A stretch of 8,740 bases of DNA from an uncultured Lachnospiraceae bacterium (GTDB taxonomy: Bacteria > Bacillota_A > Clostridia > Lachnospirales > Lachnospiraceae). The notes under the pieces are model-generated. The model saw only the letters and a program-made list of their open reading frames with translations, ran no database searches and was not told the origin of the DNA. Both the position numbers and the translations under genes were made by a program. This document shows, piece after piece, positions 1-7,455 of the stretch; position 1 is the first letter of the stretch; each line of letters opens with the position of its first letter. The stretch spans positions 1 through 8,740 of the forward strand of contig CAMMZE010000030.1 of the NCBI GenBank assembly GCA_946529195.1, given 5' to 3'.

Positions 1-1032
1 ATAGGCTCCTTGTTTGGTATTAGCCGTTTTCTGCAGTTTGGTCAGCAGACTGGTATAGGAAGTAGTCAGTTCATATTCCAGAAACTGCATCTGCCCATTC
101 ACGGTCTTATAATTCAGGTTATTTTTTGTGCAATAGTTTGTCAAGTCAGTCCTTCTGCTGCCGGTCCACTGACAAAGGCCGTATCCCTTATTGGTGCTGG
201 TTGTATTCTCCTCGATATCAGCATAAAAGGCGGACTCGCAGTATATGTTTGCCATGATTCCGCTTGCAGCGGCTGCATTAAGTCCCATCTGGCCCGTCAG
301 ATACTGAAAAATCTCCAGCTCATTGGAATCAGCGCTCTCGCTCGCACCATTAGCCGATGCTTTCGCCAGCCTGCGCATTTGTATCTCCATAGCAAACTTT
401 ACCGCCGCATATGGCTTTTCCTGCTCTGTAGAAAGCGGATAGACCTTCTGGTCCCAGACAGGATCAAACTGATAATAGAAAAATGAGCTGTTCTCATAAT
501 CTCCTACACATTCCCATGTGACAGGAATCGGCGTTGTCTCTGACTCGCCATCCAGATATACTTCCAGTGTCTTAGGGAGATCAGCCGCCGCCTGCTCCAG
601 AGATGGCTTATCATAATAGAGATAGACGGATTCCGCTACAGGACCGCCGTCCTGGGTAAAACCGGTCACCTGGCGGGGCTTTTTCTCCGTCTCAGTCTCT
701 TTTTCTATTTCAGTCTCGGTCTGTTTCTCGATCAGTAAGTCTGTCTCCTCCTGCTTTTCTGATTCCGGAATACTTTCTGTTTCAGAGATAGTACTTATCT
801 CTGAAGAAACTTGCATGTCATTTTCTGTGAAAGTATCAGGATCAGCGGAGAATTCACTCTCCGGCAGTTCTGCCTCTGCCTGTTCTTCTGTTTCCGGCAA
901 AAGCTCTGCCCCCGCTGCCGCTTCCGTCTCTGCTGAAAGCGTACCTGTCTGCGCTGCCCATGCAGTTTCTGGCAGAATCATCGCCACGCACAGCAAAAAA
1001 ATAAGCACTTTTCTTATATAATGAATCCTCAC
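1..1032 (-). CDS. Secreted phage-tail-type lysozyme domain protein (partial, C-terminus beyond left edge)
   Basis: Seen: a GTG start at 1030-1032 behind an AGGAGG site (1039-1044) opens 344 codons without a stop, running off the window edge. Residues 1-26 form a signal peptide: basic start, hydrophobic core, Ala-Trp-Ala before the likely cut. Residues 28-118 are a Glu/Thr/Ser-rich stalk with repeated Glu-Thr-Glu at 101-118. Residues about 125-205 look like an Ig-like domain (LPKTLEVYLDG, then IPVTWE around Trp173). From about residue 238 the sequence has the shape of the phage tail lysozyme family (Pfam Phage_lysozyme2): GIMANIYCESAF with the likely catalytic Glu266, then GYGLCQWTGSR at 283-293. 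Such enzymes cut the glycan strands of peptidoglycan. Inference: an exported cell-wall hydrolase acting at or outside the envelope. There is no LPXTG motif in view, but the C-terminus is missing. The family call is from memory of the motifs, not a search. Confidence 0.8.
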   Translation of the reverse strand, partial: MRIHYIRKVLIFLLCVAMILPETAWAAQTGTLSAETEAAAGAELLPETEEQAEAELPESEFSADPDTFTENDMQVSSEISTISETESIPESEKQEETDLLIEKQTETEIEKETETEKKPRQVTGFTQDGGPVAESVYLYYDKPSLEQAAADLPKTLEVYLDGESETTPIPVTWECVGDYENSSFFYYQFDPVWDQKVYPLSTEQEKPYAAVKFAMEIQMRRLAKASANGASESADSNELEIFQYLTGQMGLNAAAASGIMANIYCESAFYADIEENTTSTNKGYGLCQWTGSRRTDLTNYCTKNNLNYKTVNGQMQFLEYELTTSYTSLLTKLQKTANTKQGAY

Positions 1033-1064
1033 AATAACCCTCCTGACCTTATTATTCTACAATT

Positions 1065-1092
1065 ATCATAGCAAAAAATAGAAAAAAGTAAA
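1065..1092 (-). promoter_or_regulatory. Sigma-A-type promoter for the lysozyme-domain gene
   Basis: On the minus strand TTTACT (1087-1092) is followed after 16 bp by TATGAT (1065-1070). The bases before the -10 are TGC, giving an extended -10 that can offset the weaker -35. The spacer is T-rich. The expected start near 1058 gives a short leader of about 25 nt before the GTG codon. Confidence 0.6.
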
Positions 1093-1116
1093 CTATTTTT
1101 AATAATTTCTTAACAT

Positions 1117-1146
1117 TTGACAAGACCTCTTCCTATCCTTTATGAT
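1117..1146 (+). promoter_or_regulatory. Consensus sigma-A promoter for the small acidic protein gene
   Basis: TTGACA (1117-1122) lies 18 bp before TATGAT (1141-1146), close to the vegetative consensus. Transcription should start near 1153, about 30 nt before the ATG. The -35 is only 24 AT-rich bp from the -35 of the opposing promoter (1087-1092), so one bound regulator could affect both. Confidence 0.7.
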
Positions 1147-1183
1147 AGAAATGATCTACCGCAAGAACAGGGAGGGATAGGTT

Positions 1184-1450
1184 ATGTTTCGTCTGTGGGG
1201 CAGGATATTTGAGAAAAACCGGCTGGTGCGGGATGTTATCATCTCCGATGACAGCACAGACAGCCGTACGGCAAAGGTTGTTCACGCCCTGGCCGCTGTC
1301 TGCCAGGAGTTTGATCTGGCACAGCCGATATGGCTGGACTCTAACATCCGCGAGTTCCAGGTCTGCAGCAAGACCCGATTTCACGCAGATCACTTTATAG
1401 AACAGATCGACTTCGATTATCTTGAGATCAGCATACTAGAAGAAGATTAA
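1184..1450 (+). CDS. Small acidic protein of unknown function (88 aa)
   Basis: I do not recognise a named family. A GGGAGGG ribosome site (1170-1176) lies 7 nt before the ATG, a near-consensus promoter lies upstream and a strong terminator starts 5 bp after the stop, so this is a convincing single-gene unit. The protein has no signal peptide or membrane segment and is probably cytoplasmic. It is acidic (about 17 Asp/Glu against 10 Lys/Arg), with an acid-rich stretch DDSTD at 22-26, a PIWLDSNI segment at 48-55 and an acidic tail ending IDFDYLEISILEED. It has two cysteines, Cys40 and Cys61, 21 residues apart. I recall uncharacterised proteins of about 90 residues with similar endings in Lachnospiraceae, but I could not check this. 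It is divergent from the lysozyme-domain gene and convergent with the 737-residue membrane protein gene. Confidence 0.85.
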   Translation: MFRLWGRIFEKNRLVRDVIISDDSTDSRTAKVVHALAAVCQEFDLAQPIWLDSNIREFQVCSKTRFHADHFIEQIDFDYLEISILEED

Positions 1451-1489
1451 AAAAACCGGTCTTCCAAATGGAAGACCGGTCCTTTTTTT
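1449..1489. terminator. Bidirectional intrinsic terminator between convergent genes
   Basis: A perfect 11-bp stem (1455-1465 with 1470-1480) closes a 4-nt AAAT loop. On the plus strand it is followed by CC and seven T (1483-1489). On the minus strand the A run at 1449-1454 becomes a T tract. It therefore ends the small-protein transcript from the left and the membrane-protein transcript from the right (stop codon at 1499-1501). Confidence 0.93.
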
Positions 1490-1498
1490 CAGTATCTT

Positions 1499-3712
1499 TT
1501 ATTTTGCCTCATCGATCAGCATGCCGGCACGAAGGATATCATCCTCTACCGAAACGACAAATCTGCCGCCGCCTGCCTGGGCAATCGATCGAGCCTGGGC
1601 AAAGCTGTCATCATGAACAGCAGCTGCAGCAGCCTCTGCCTGTCCCTCTGCAAGATGTACCTTGGCGATATATACGACTCTGCCTCCCTGTACATAAGTC
1701 TCGATATAATTCTTGACCTGGTCTGCAGAAAACCTTTCAATCTGTTCGAATACATTCTTTGCCAGCGCAGTCATGCTCTCACGATCCATATCAATATAGA
1801 TTGGTTTCTCCGGTGCGCGCATGGTAACCATAATGCCTCTCGCCTTCAGTCTGGGGCGGAATGTCTTTCTGACTTCTTTATTCAGCTCTACAAAATTGAT
1901 TTTCTCAGCAGGTGCAATCTCTGCAGCCGCCTCCTCCGAAGCCGTTTCCTGAGGTGCATCCTCTGCAGCCGCTTCCTGAGGCACAGTCTCTGCGGCAGGT
2001 GCCTCCTGCTCAGGCTGCTGCTCATTTTCAGGCTCTGCCTCTTTGGCAGGAGCAGTCTGCTCCGCCTGTGTGGGTGTCTCCTCCACCGCTTCACCGTCAA
2101 CGCCGAAACCTGCTTCACGAAGAGCCTTCTCAATCTCATTTTCGGAAAGCACCAGTGTATGCGGGTTTGCAGAATCCGTTTGCTGCTCTGCAGCCGCTGC
2201 CTCTTCTGCAGCGGTTTCCTCCTGATTTTTAGCCTCCTCAATTTCCTGACTCAGATCCATGCTCTCCCATTCAGGAGCCTCTGTCTCCTCATCGAGCAGT
2301 CCGGCACTATCTTCCATGTCATCTGTCTTGCCGGAAGGTATATACTCGCGGACATCTTCTCTTTCATCATCTGCTGCAGCAATCTGCGCAGCCTTCTCCT
2401 CACGGATCTCTTCTGCAAGTTCCTCTATCAGCGTATTCTCCTGAGGAATAAGCTCCTCCTCTTCCTCCGCACTGCCGCTGTTATGTACAAGCAGAGCAAG
2501 CAATTCAATAATCAGAATGATAGGAGCCGCAATAAAGACAATGGGAATTCCTCTGTAAGTATATGCTCTCTGGGTAATCAGGCAATATACCAGACCGCCG
2601 TTGATCGCAATCAGAATCAATGCTCCTACGATATAATTAAGCGGCTTGGGAAGCTTACCCACAAGACGGGCAAAGAAACCGATGATGGTACCGATGACAG
2701 AATGTCTGAGCAGCTGTCCTGCCTTGATCCTTCTCACAATGCTGAAATAACAGCGGGCAAACCAGATGTAAGCGACAACAGCCAGACCGGCTGCGCCGTA
2801 TCGGTAAACATCACCATCCATATGGTAGAGTCTGTAGATACCATAGATGATCGCAGCCCCCACTACTGCCATGATGATCACAGCAATCTCTGTAAAAATC
2901 CGGTCAAACCAGGTAAGAGAAACGCCATCCACACCACGTTTCATTCCAGTTGCCATGATACAGAAGATCAGGGAAAGGATAAACAGTACCGCTGCTACGA
3001 TGCCGATAATCCTTGCGTAGCGGAAGTACTCCTGCATCCTGTCGAAATTCTGGCTGGATGCATAAAAACTATCCTGTCTGGTAAGCTCATTATCTACTGT
3101 CGTATAAATAATATACTTGCTGGAAGTCTGAGAAAGGACCTCAGACCATTTATCTTTTTCCAGAAGGTTTCCGGGAATGGAACTCTTCACCGTTGTCTCA
3201 CCTTCGGTGTTGGAAATCAAGGCATAATGATTACTTGCCTCGATACGGTCTTTAGCATCATCTCCGCTGGATACCAGCTGGAAATGGTCTTCATCCTGGA
3301 TCAGGAAGGAGAAATTCGTATCCTTACCCATATAATTCTCTGTCAGAGTAGAAAGAAGCTGCTCATTGCCCTCACGGAGAACAGAAGGATCCGCCTCGAT
3401 ACCCTCTACCAGACCCAGGAGTTTTTCTACGCTATTGTTATACTCCTTTGCGAAGCTGCCGCTGTTGAAATAATCCGTGCTGTAGCTGCCTCCCGCATAT
3501 CTGTCCTGAATAAACTGATAGGCAATAAATCCAGAAGCAAGAGCTGCCAGGCAGGAAATCATAAGAAGAATCCTCATGATGACCTTAATCGGAGTGCTCT
3601 TCACTGCAGACCACTCCTCCTCTGCTGTCTGCGTGCGGCTGTCTGCTGTCTTCTCTACGACAACACGCGCATCATCGACGCCGTCCCAGAAATCTTTTTT
3701 CTTTCTTGCCAT
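1499..3712 (-). CDS. Six-TM membrane protein with degenerate histidine-kinase-like ATPase domain (737 aa)
   Basis: ATG at 3710-3712 behind an AGGAGAG site. Layout: basic, acidic cytoplasmic start (1-42); membrane segment 43-66; external domain about 67-232; five more membrane segments near 233-255, 271-293, 304-324, 358-380 and 388-409; Glu/Ala/Gln-rich linker 414-603; C-terminal domain 604-737. Resemblance: the external part, a membrane block holding VRRIKAGQLLRHS and the C-terminal segment from INFVELNKEVRKTF match the pattern I recall for Lachnospiraceae sensor histidine kinases. In the C-terminal part LAKNVFEQIERF sits where the N-box would be (Asn653 kept, the second Asn replaced), and AQARSIAQAGGGRFVVSVEDD resembles the end of an HATPase domain. 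Missing: any SHDLKTPL-type His motif, and the DxGxG and GxGLG glycine boxes. Inference: a catalytically dead receptor or scaffold rather than a working kinase. No response regulator gene is adjacent. The gene is certain, the kinase ancestry moderately so. Confidence 0.9.
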   Translation of the reverse strand: MARKKKDFWDGVDDARVVVEKTADSRTQTAEEEWSAVKSTPIKVIMRILLMISCLAALASGFIAYQFIQDRYAGGSYSTDYFNSGSFAKEYNNSVEKLLGLVEGIEADPSVLREGNEQLLSTLTENYMGKDTNFSFLIQDEDHFQLVSSGDDAKDRIEASNHYALISNTEGETTVKSSIPGNLLEKDKWSEVLSQTSSKYIIYTTVDNELTRQDSFYASSQNFDRMQEYFRYARIIGIVAAVLFILSLIFCIMATGMKRGVDGVSLTWFDRIFTEIAVIIMAVVGAAIIYGIYRLYHMDGDVYRYGAAGLAVVAYIWFARCYFSIVRRIKAGQLLRHSVIGTIIGFFARLVGKLPKPLNYIVGALILIAINGGLVYCLITQRAYTYRGIPIVFIAAPIILIIELLALLVHNSGSAEEEEELIPQENTLIEELAEEIREEKAAQIAAADDEREDVREYIPSGKTDDMEDSAGLLDEETEAPEWESMDLSQEIEEAKNQEETAAEEAAAAEQQTDSANPHTLVLSENEIEKALREAGFGVDGEAVEETPTQAEQTAPAKEAEPENEQQPEQEAPAAETVPQEAAAEDAPQETASEEAAAEIAPAEKINFVELNKEVRKTFRPRLKARGIMVTMRAPEKPIYIDMDRESMTALAKNVFEQIERFSADQVKNYIETYVQGGRVVYIAKVHLAEGQAEAAAAAVHDDSFAQARSIAQAGGGRFVVSVEDDILRAGMLIDEAK
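1904..2473 (-). repeat. Low-complexity Glu/Ala-rich linker coding region
   Basis: This stretch encodes residues 414-603 of the membrane protein and is dominated by Glu, Ala, Gln and Pro. Imperfect repeats are visible, such as PQEAAAEDAPQETASEEAAAE near 579-598; at the DNA level, near-identical 14-mers occur at 1941-1954 and 1968-1981 (one difference). It is probably a disordered or partly helical tether between membrane and C-terminal domain. Its length may vary between strains through repeat slippage. Confidence 0.7.
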
Positions 3713-3725
3713 TTCGTTCTCTCCT

Positions 3726-3823
3726 TTTGCAAAGCAAATCTATCCGCAATAGACCTTGCGGCCCAGTAACTGACTTTTCCGGCTGCCCAACTCGCAGCTG
3801 ATCAGGCAGCGACGCAGCGCTGC
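3726..3823 (-). promoter_or_regulatory. Leader with three small inverted repeats before the 737-aa gene
   Basis: Three perfect inverted repeats lie in the predicted leader of about 115 nt. They are GCAGCG/CGCTGC with a 6-nt loop (3806-3823), CCGCAA/TTGCGG with a 6-nt loop (3744-3761) and TTTGC/GCAAA with a 3-nt loop (3726-3738). The last one abuts the ribosome binding site. None is followed by a T tract, so they are not obvious terminators. I do not recognise a known riboswitch class. Confidence 0.4.
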
Positions 3824-3835
3824 ACTATTGTCAAC

Positions 3836-3864
3836 ATTGTACACCAAAACAGTCTTCGAATCAA
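3836..3864 (-). promoter_or_regulatory. Sigma-A-type promoter for the 737-aa membrane protein gene
   Basis: On the minus strand TTGATT (3859-3864) is spaced 17 bp from TACAAT (3836-3841). The -35 begins about 10 bp after the mfd stop. I see no intrinsic terminator between mfd and this promoter, so read-through from mfd could add to its expression. The expected start is near 3829. Confidence 0.6.
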
Positions 3865-3873
3865 TCCCTTTGT

Positions 3874-6800
3874 TTACTTACCGCTTCCGGAGCCGGTATT
3901 CAAGAGGGTTGTCCGCATCATCTGCACCAGCTCCTCTGCCTGTTTCAGGCTGCCGTCACTGGAGAACTTTTTCAGATCCATCTCAAACACAGGCGCTTTT
4001 CCGCTGAATTTCAATTTTAGTTTTCCGCCGCACAAGCGGAGCAGATCCGGCACCCCGTCTGCATTAATATCCGCTTTCGAAGAAAGGGTGATCTGCAAGA
4101 TCCCATTTTTCAGGCTGACCAGTTCCGCGTCCAGCCCTGCACATTCTGTTTTCAGGCGTACAATCCGGAGCAGGTTCATCGCAGGAGCAGGAATCTCACC
4201 GAAACGATCCAGAAGTTCTTCCAGAACATCTTCATACTCATCTTCATTCTGCACAGAAGCAATTCGTTTATACATATCCAGCTTCTGATTTTCACTGCGG
4301 ATAAAAGTTGCCGGCAAGTAAGCGTCCACATCCATATCCATAACGGTCTCTGACGTGATTGGCGCGGGCTCTCCTTTTTCCTGCGCGACAGCCTCTCCGA
4401 GCAGTTTGCAGTAGAGATCATATCCGACTTCTCCGATATTGCCGCTCTGGTACTCGCCAAGCAGACTTCCTGCCCCGCGGATCTGCAGATCCCGCATCGC
4501 GATCCTGTATCCGGATCCCAACTGCGTGAACTCCCTGATGGCAGAGAGTCTCTTACGGGCAATGTCGCTTAATACTCTGTCTCTCCGGAAAAGCAGAAAT
4601 GCATACGCTGTCCGGTTTGATCGGCCGACCCTTCCCCGCAATTGATACAGCTGGGAAAGACCGAATTTATCTGCGTCATGAACAATCAGGGTATTCGCGT
4701 TCATAATGTCCAGTCCTGTCTCGATGATCGTCGTAGAAATCAGCACGTCAATCTCCCCATTTACAAAACTGTACATTACTTTCTCCAAGGCCCGTTCTCC
4801 CATCTGTCCGTGCGCATAGGCAACCTCTGCCTCAGGAACGATGGCCCCGATCCTGGCAGCTGCTTCCTCGATTCCTCCTACGCGATTGTATACATAAAAG
4901 ACCTGACCGCCGCGCCGGAGCTCCCGCCGGATCGCGTCTCTGACAACATCATCACTTTCTTCCATTATATATGTCTGAATCGGGAGCCTCTCAGCGGGGG
5001 CTTCTTCCAGAATACTCATGTCTCTCACACCAATCAGGCTCATATGCATGGTCCTGGGGATTGGTGTTGCTGTCAGTGCGATCACGTCGACCGTTTCACG
5101 CAAAAGCTTGATTTTTTCCTTCTGACGGACGCCAAACCGCTGCTCCTCATCAATGACAAGCAGCCCCAGATCTTTAAAGATCACATCTTTTGATAAGATT
5201 CTGTGGGTCCCGATGATGATATCGATTCTCCCTGCTTTCAGATCCGCAAGCGTTTTTTTGATCTGTGTCGGTGTACTGAATCTGGAGAGTATTCCCACGC
5301 TGACCGGATATCCTTCCATTCTCTGGCTGAAGGTTGTATAGTGCTGCTGTGCCAGGATCGTCGTTGGTACAAGGACCGCGCACTGTTTTCCCTCCTGCAC
5401 AATCTTGAAGGCTGCGCGAATTGCGATTTCTGTCTTTCCAAAACCAACATCCCCGCAGATCAGCCTGTCCATGATCTTGCCGCTCTCCATATCCTTTTTT
5501 ACCGCCTCAATGGCAGTTCTCTGATCCTCGGTCTCTTCAAAAGGAAACAGGTCCTCAAACTCTGTCTGCCAGACAGTATCCGGTCCGCAGGCAAAACCAG
5601 TCCTGGACTGACGGGCTGCGTACAAGTTAACCAGGTCATGTGCTACTACCTGCATCTCCCTGCGTACCCGGTTCTTCGTCCTCTGCCATTCTGAACCGCC
5701 AAGTTTATTAATTTTTACCTTTTCTGTCTCTGCATCTGCATATTTCTGAATCTTATCGAGACAGGTCACTGAGATAAAGTAATTACTTCCCCCCGCATAC
5801 TCGATCTTGATATAATCACTTTCCACATCATCGATGCTGACCTGTTCAATGCCTCTGTAGATACCAATTCCGGCATCTTCATGAACAACATAATCTCCAA
5901 CATGCAGGTCAGAAAGCTTCCGAAGATCCGCTGCCGCATCTCTCTTTTTTGCAGGACGGCTTCGCTTTCGCTTTCTGTCCCCGAACATATCATTTTCCGA
6001 AATGATCACAAAGCGCAGCTGCGGATATTCAATCCCCCTTCGAAAACTGCCGTGTATCACAAGAATTTCACCCGGACGCGCCTCACGCTGCAGATCTTCT
6101 GTATATTCGGCAACAATCTCCCGTTCCTGCAGGTCTTTGACCAGCTGACGCGCGCGCAGAGATGACCTGCTTACAATAATAATACGGTATTTATTCTTTT
6201 TCCATCTTTCCAGATCTCTGACCAGCAAAGAGAAATTGCCGCGATAGTTTCTCATGCCGGTTCCGTTTACAGCAAAATGTTTGTGCATGGGGATATCTTT
6301 CAGCCCCACAGGAATAGCTGCAAGTAAAAGCAGACGCATTCCGGCAGCTTTTCTCATGATTTTCACGCTGTTGGTAAGCGGCGAGGCCTGCTGCGGAAGA
6401 AGGCGGCCTGCTGCCAGACGCTCCTGCATACTTTCCTCGCACTGGGCATACAAAGAACCTGCTTCCTCTTCGATTCTGGCAGGTTCATCAAATACGATCA
6501 AACTGTCCTCTTCCGCGAAATAATCAAGAAGTCCTACCGTCTGATCAATGAAAAAAGGCAGATAACTGTCTGCATTCACTCCTGTCTGCGACAAAAGCAC
6601 CTGCTCGCAGAATTCCTCTACCTGATACTTCAGCCCGGCAGACTGCGCAAAGGCTCCGCCTTTTTCCAGATCTCCCATTCTTTTTTGCAGAGACTTTCGG
6701 ATCTTTGCAATACCCGCTTCCAGTTCCTCTTTCTCCAGAATATATTCGGATGCGGGATAAATCCTGGCACTCTGACACATCTCTACAGTGCGCTGACTCT

Positions 6801-7419
6801 CTGCATCGAAAATACGGATCGAATCAATCTCTTCATCCCAGAGCTCAACCCTGAAAGGCGCCTCATCACAAAGATTATAAAAGTCAATGATTCCGCCGCG
6901 AATGCAAAACTGACCAGGCTGTTCGACCTGCGCAACGCGCTCGAATCCCATGGCAGTCATCTGCGCTGCAAAATGGTCTGTCTGCAGCCTGTCACCTGCC
7001 TTTAAGTCCAGACAGCTGCTGCGAAGTCTCTCAAGCGGCAAAATCTTATCCAAAAGCGCTCCTGCGCTGGCAACAACTGTAACCGGTTCTCTATCAATCA
7101 GTTTTCCTACTGCCGCCAGTCTCTGGCTTACAATCAGACTGCTGTGTACATCCGCTTCGAAGAAAATAGCATCCTTAGCCGGATAATAAAAAACATTCCG
7201 GTCAAAAAACCGGTAATCTTCCTCGATTTCTCTTGCCCTTGCCTCTGTCGGGGCAATGATCAGCTTTTTGGCAAATCCTTCCCCTGCACAAGCGATCAGA
7301 TGGCACTTCATATCATCCACACAGCCTTCCAGCATCAGAGGCCCCGTATTCTTTTTCAGCTCTTCCTTCGCCGCGGGAAATCCGGGCATCCCATCTAAGG
7401 GTTCCAGTAATATACGCAA
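3874..7419 (-). CDS. mfd: Transcription-repair coupling factor Mfd
   Basis: An ATP-driven DNA translocase that binds RNA polymerase stalled at DNA damage, pushes it off and recruits UvrA for nucleotide excision repair. At 1181 residues it has the normal full length. Seen: a UvrB-like N-terminal module (FCIRGGIIDF near 170-180); an RNA-polymerase-interacting domain starting near 505 (GDYVVHEDAGIGIYRG from Gly508); Walker A GDVGFGKT at 656-663; DEEQ box at 757-760; LTATPIPRTM of motif III near 785; the helicase motif VI RGRVGR at 928-933; and a TRCF C-terminal domain after about 1025. All key motifs look intact. The start is TTG (7417-7419), fixed by an AGGAGG site 8 nt upstream. It follows pth after 36 bp and is probably co-transcribed with it, the order seen in many Firmicutes. 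B. subtilis has the small gene fin between pth and mfd; there is no room for it here. Confidence 0.98.
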   Translation of the reverse strand: MRILLEPLDGMPGFPAAKEELKKNTGPLMLEGCVDDMKCHLIACAGEGFAKKLIIAPTEARAREIEEDYRFFDRNVFYYPAKDAIFFEADVHSSLIVSQRLAAVGKLIDREPVTVVASAGALLDKILPLERLRSSCLDLKAGDRLQTDHFAAQMTAMGFERVAQVEQPGQFCIRGGIIDFYNLCDEAPFRVELWDEEIDSIRIFDAESQRTVEMCQSARIYPASEYILEKEELEAGIAKIRKSLQKRMGDLEKGGAFAQSAGLKYQVEEFCEQVLLSQTGVNADSYLPFFIDQTVGLLDYFAEEDSLIVFDEPARIEEEAGSLYAQCEESMQERLAAGRLLPQQASPLTNSVKIMRKAAGMRLLLLAAIPVGLKDIPMHKHFAVNGTGMRNYRGNFSLLVRDLERWKKNKYRIIIVSRSSLRARQLVKDLQEREIVAEYTEDLQREARPGEILVIHGSFRRGIEYPQLRFVIISENDMFGDRKRKRSRPAKKRDAAADLRKLSDLHVGDYVVHEDAGIGIYRGIEQVSIDDVESDYIKIEYAGGSNYFISVTCLDKIQKYADAETEKVKINKLGGSEWQRTKNRVRREMQVVAHDLVNLYAARQSRTGFACGPDTVWQTEFEDLFPFEETEDQRTAIEAVKKDMESGKIMDRLICGDVGFGKTEIAIRAAFKIVQEGKQCAVLVPTTILAQQHYTTFSQRMEGYPVSVGILSRFSTPTQIKKTLADLKAGRIDIIIGTHRILSKDVIFKDLGLLVIDEEQRFGVRQKEKIKLLRETVDVIALTATPIPRTMHMSLIGVRDMSILEEAPAERLPIQTYIMEESDDVVRDAIRRELRRGGQVFYVYNRVGGIEEAAARIGAIVPEAEVAYAHGQMGERALEKVMYSFVNGEIDVLISTTIIETGLDIMNANTLIVHDADKFGLSQLYQLRGRVGRSNRTAYAFLLFRRDRVLSDIARKRLSAIREFTQLGSGYRIAMRDLQIRGAGSLLGEYQSGNIGEVGYDLYCKLLGEAVAQEKGEPAPITSETVMDMDVDAYLPATFIRSENQKLDMYKRIASVQNEDEYEDVLEELLDRFGEIPAPAMNLLRIVRLKTECAGLDAELVSLKNGILQITLSSKADINADGVPDLLRLCGGKLKLKFSGKAPVFEMDLKKFSSDGSLKQAEELVQMMRTTLLNTGSGSGK

Positions 7420-7427
7420 TTTACGTT

Positions 7428-7433
7428 CCTCCT
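7428..7433 (-). promoter_or_regulatory. Ribosome binding site fixing the TTG start of mfd
   Basis: A perfect AGGAGG on the minus strand lies 8 nt before TTG at 7417-7419. The translation from that TTG (RILLEPLDG) has the character of an Mfd N-terminus, and no ATG lies closer to this site. Confidence 0.8.
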
Positions 7434-7455
7434 GCTTTCCTGCTCCAGTCTGCTT

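Noticed and set aside
10..486. 158-codon plus-strand open frame at the left edge
   Set aside because: It is antisense to the lysozyme-domain gene, which has the better start, ribosome site, signal peptide and domain evidence.
1613..3769. 718-codon open frame on the plus strand
   Set aside because: It is the exact codon-for-codon antisense of the membrane protein gene, encodes a Cys/Leu/Arg-rich sequence without domain character, and is explained by the absence of TTA, CTA and TCA in the sense gene.
3825..3832. Second TTGACA on the minus strand upstream of the membrane protein gene
   Set aside because: No -10-like hexamer lies 16-18 bp downstream; the region there is GC-rich.
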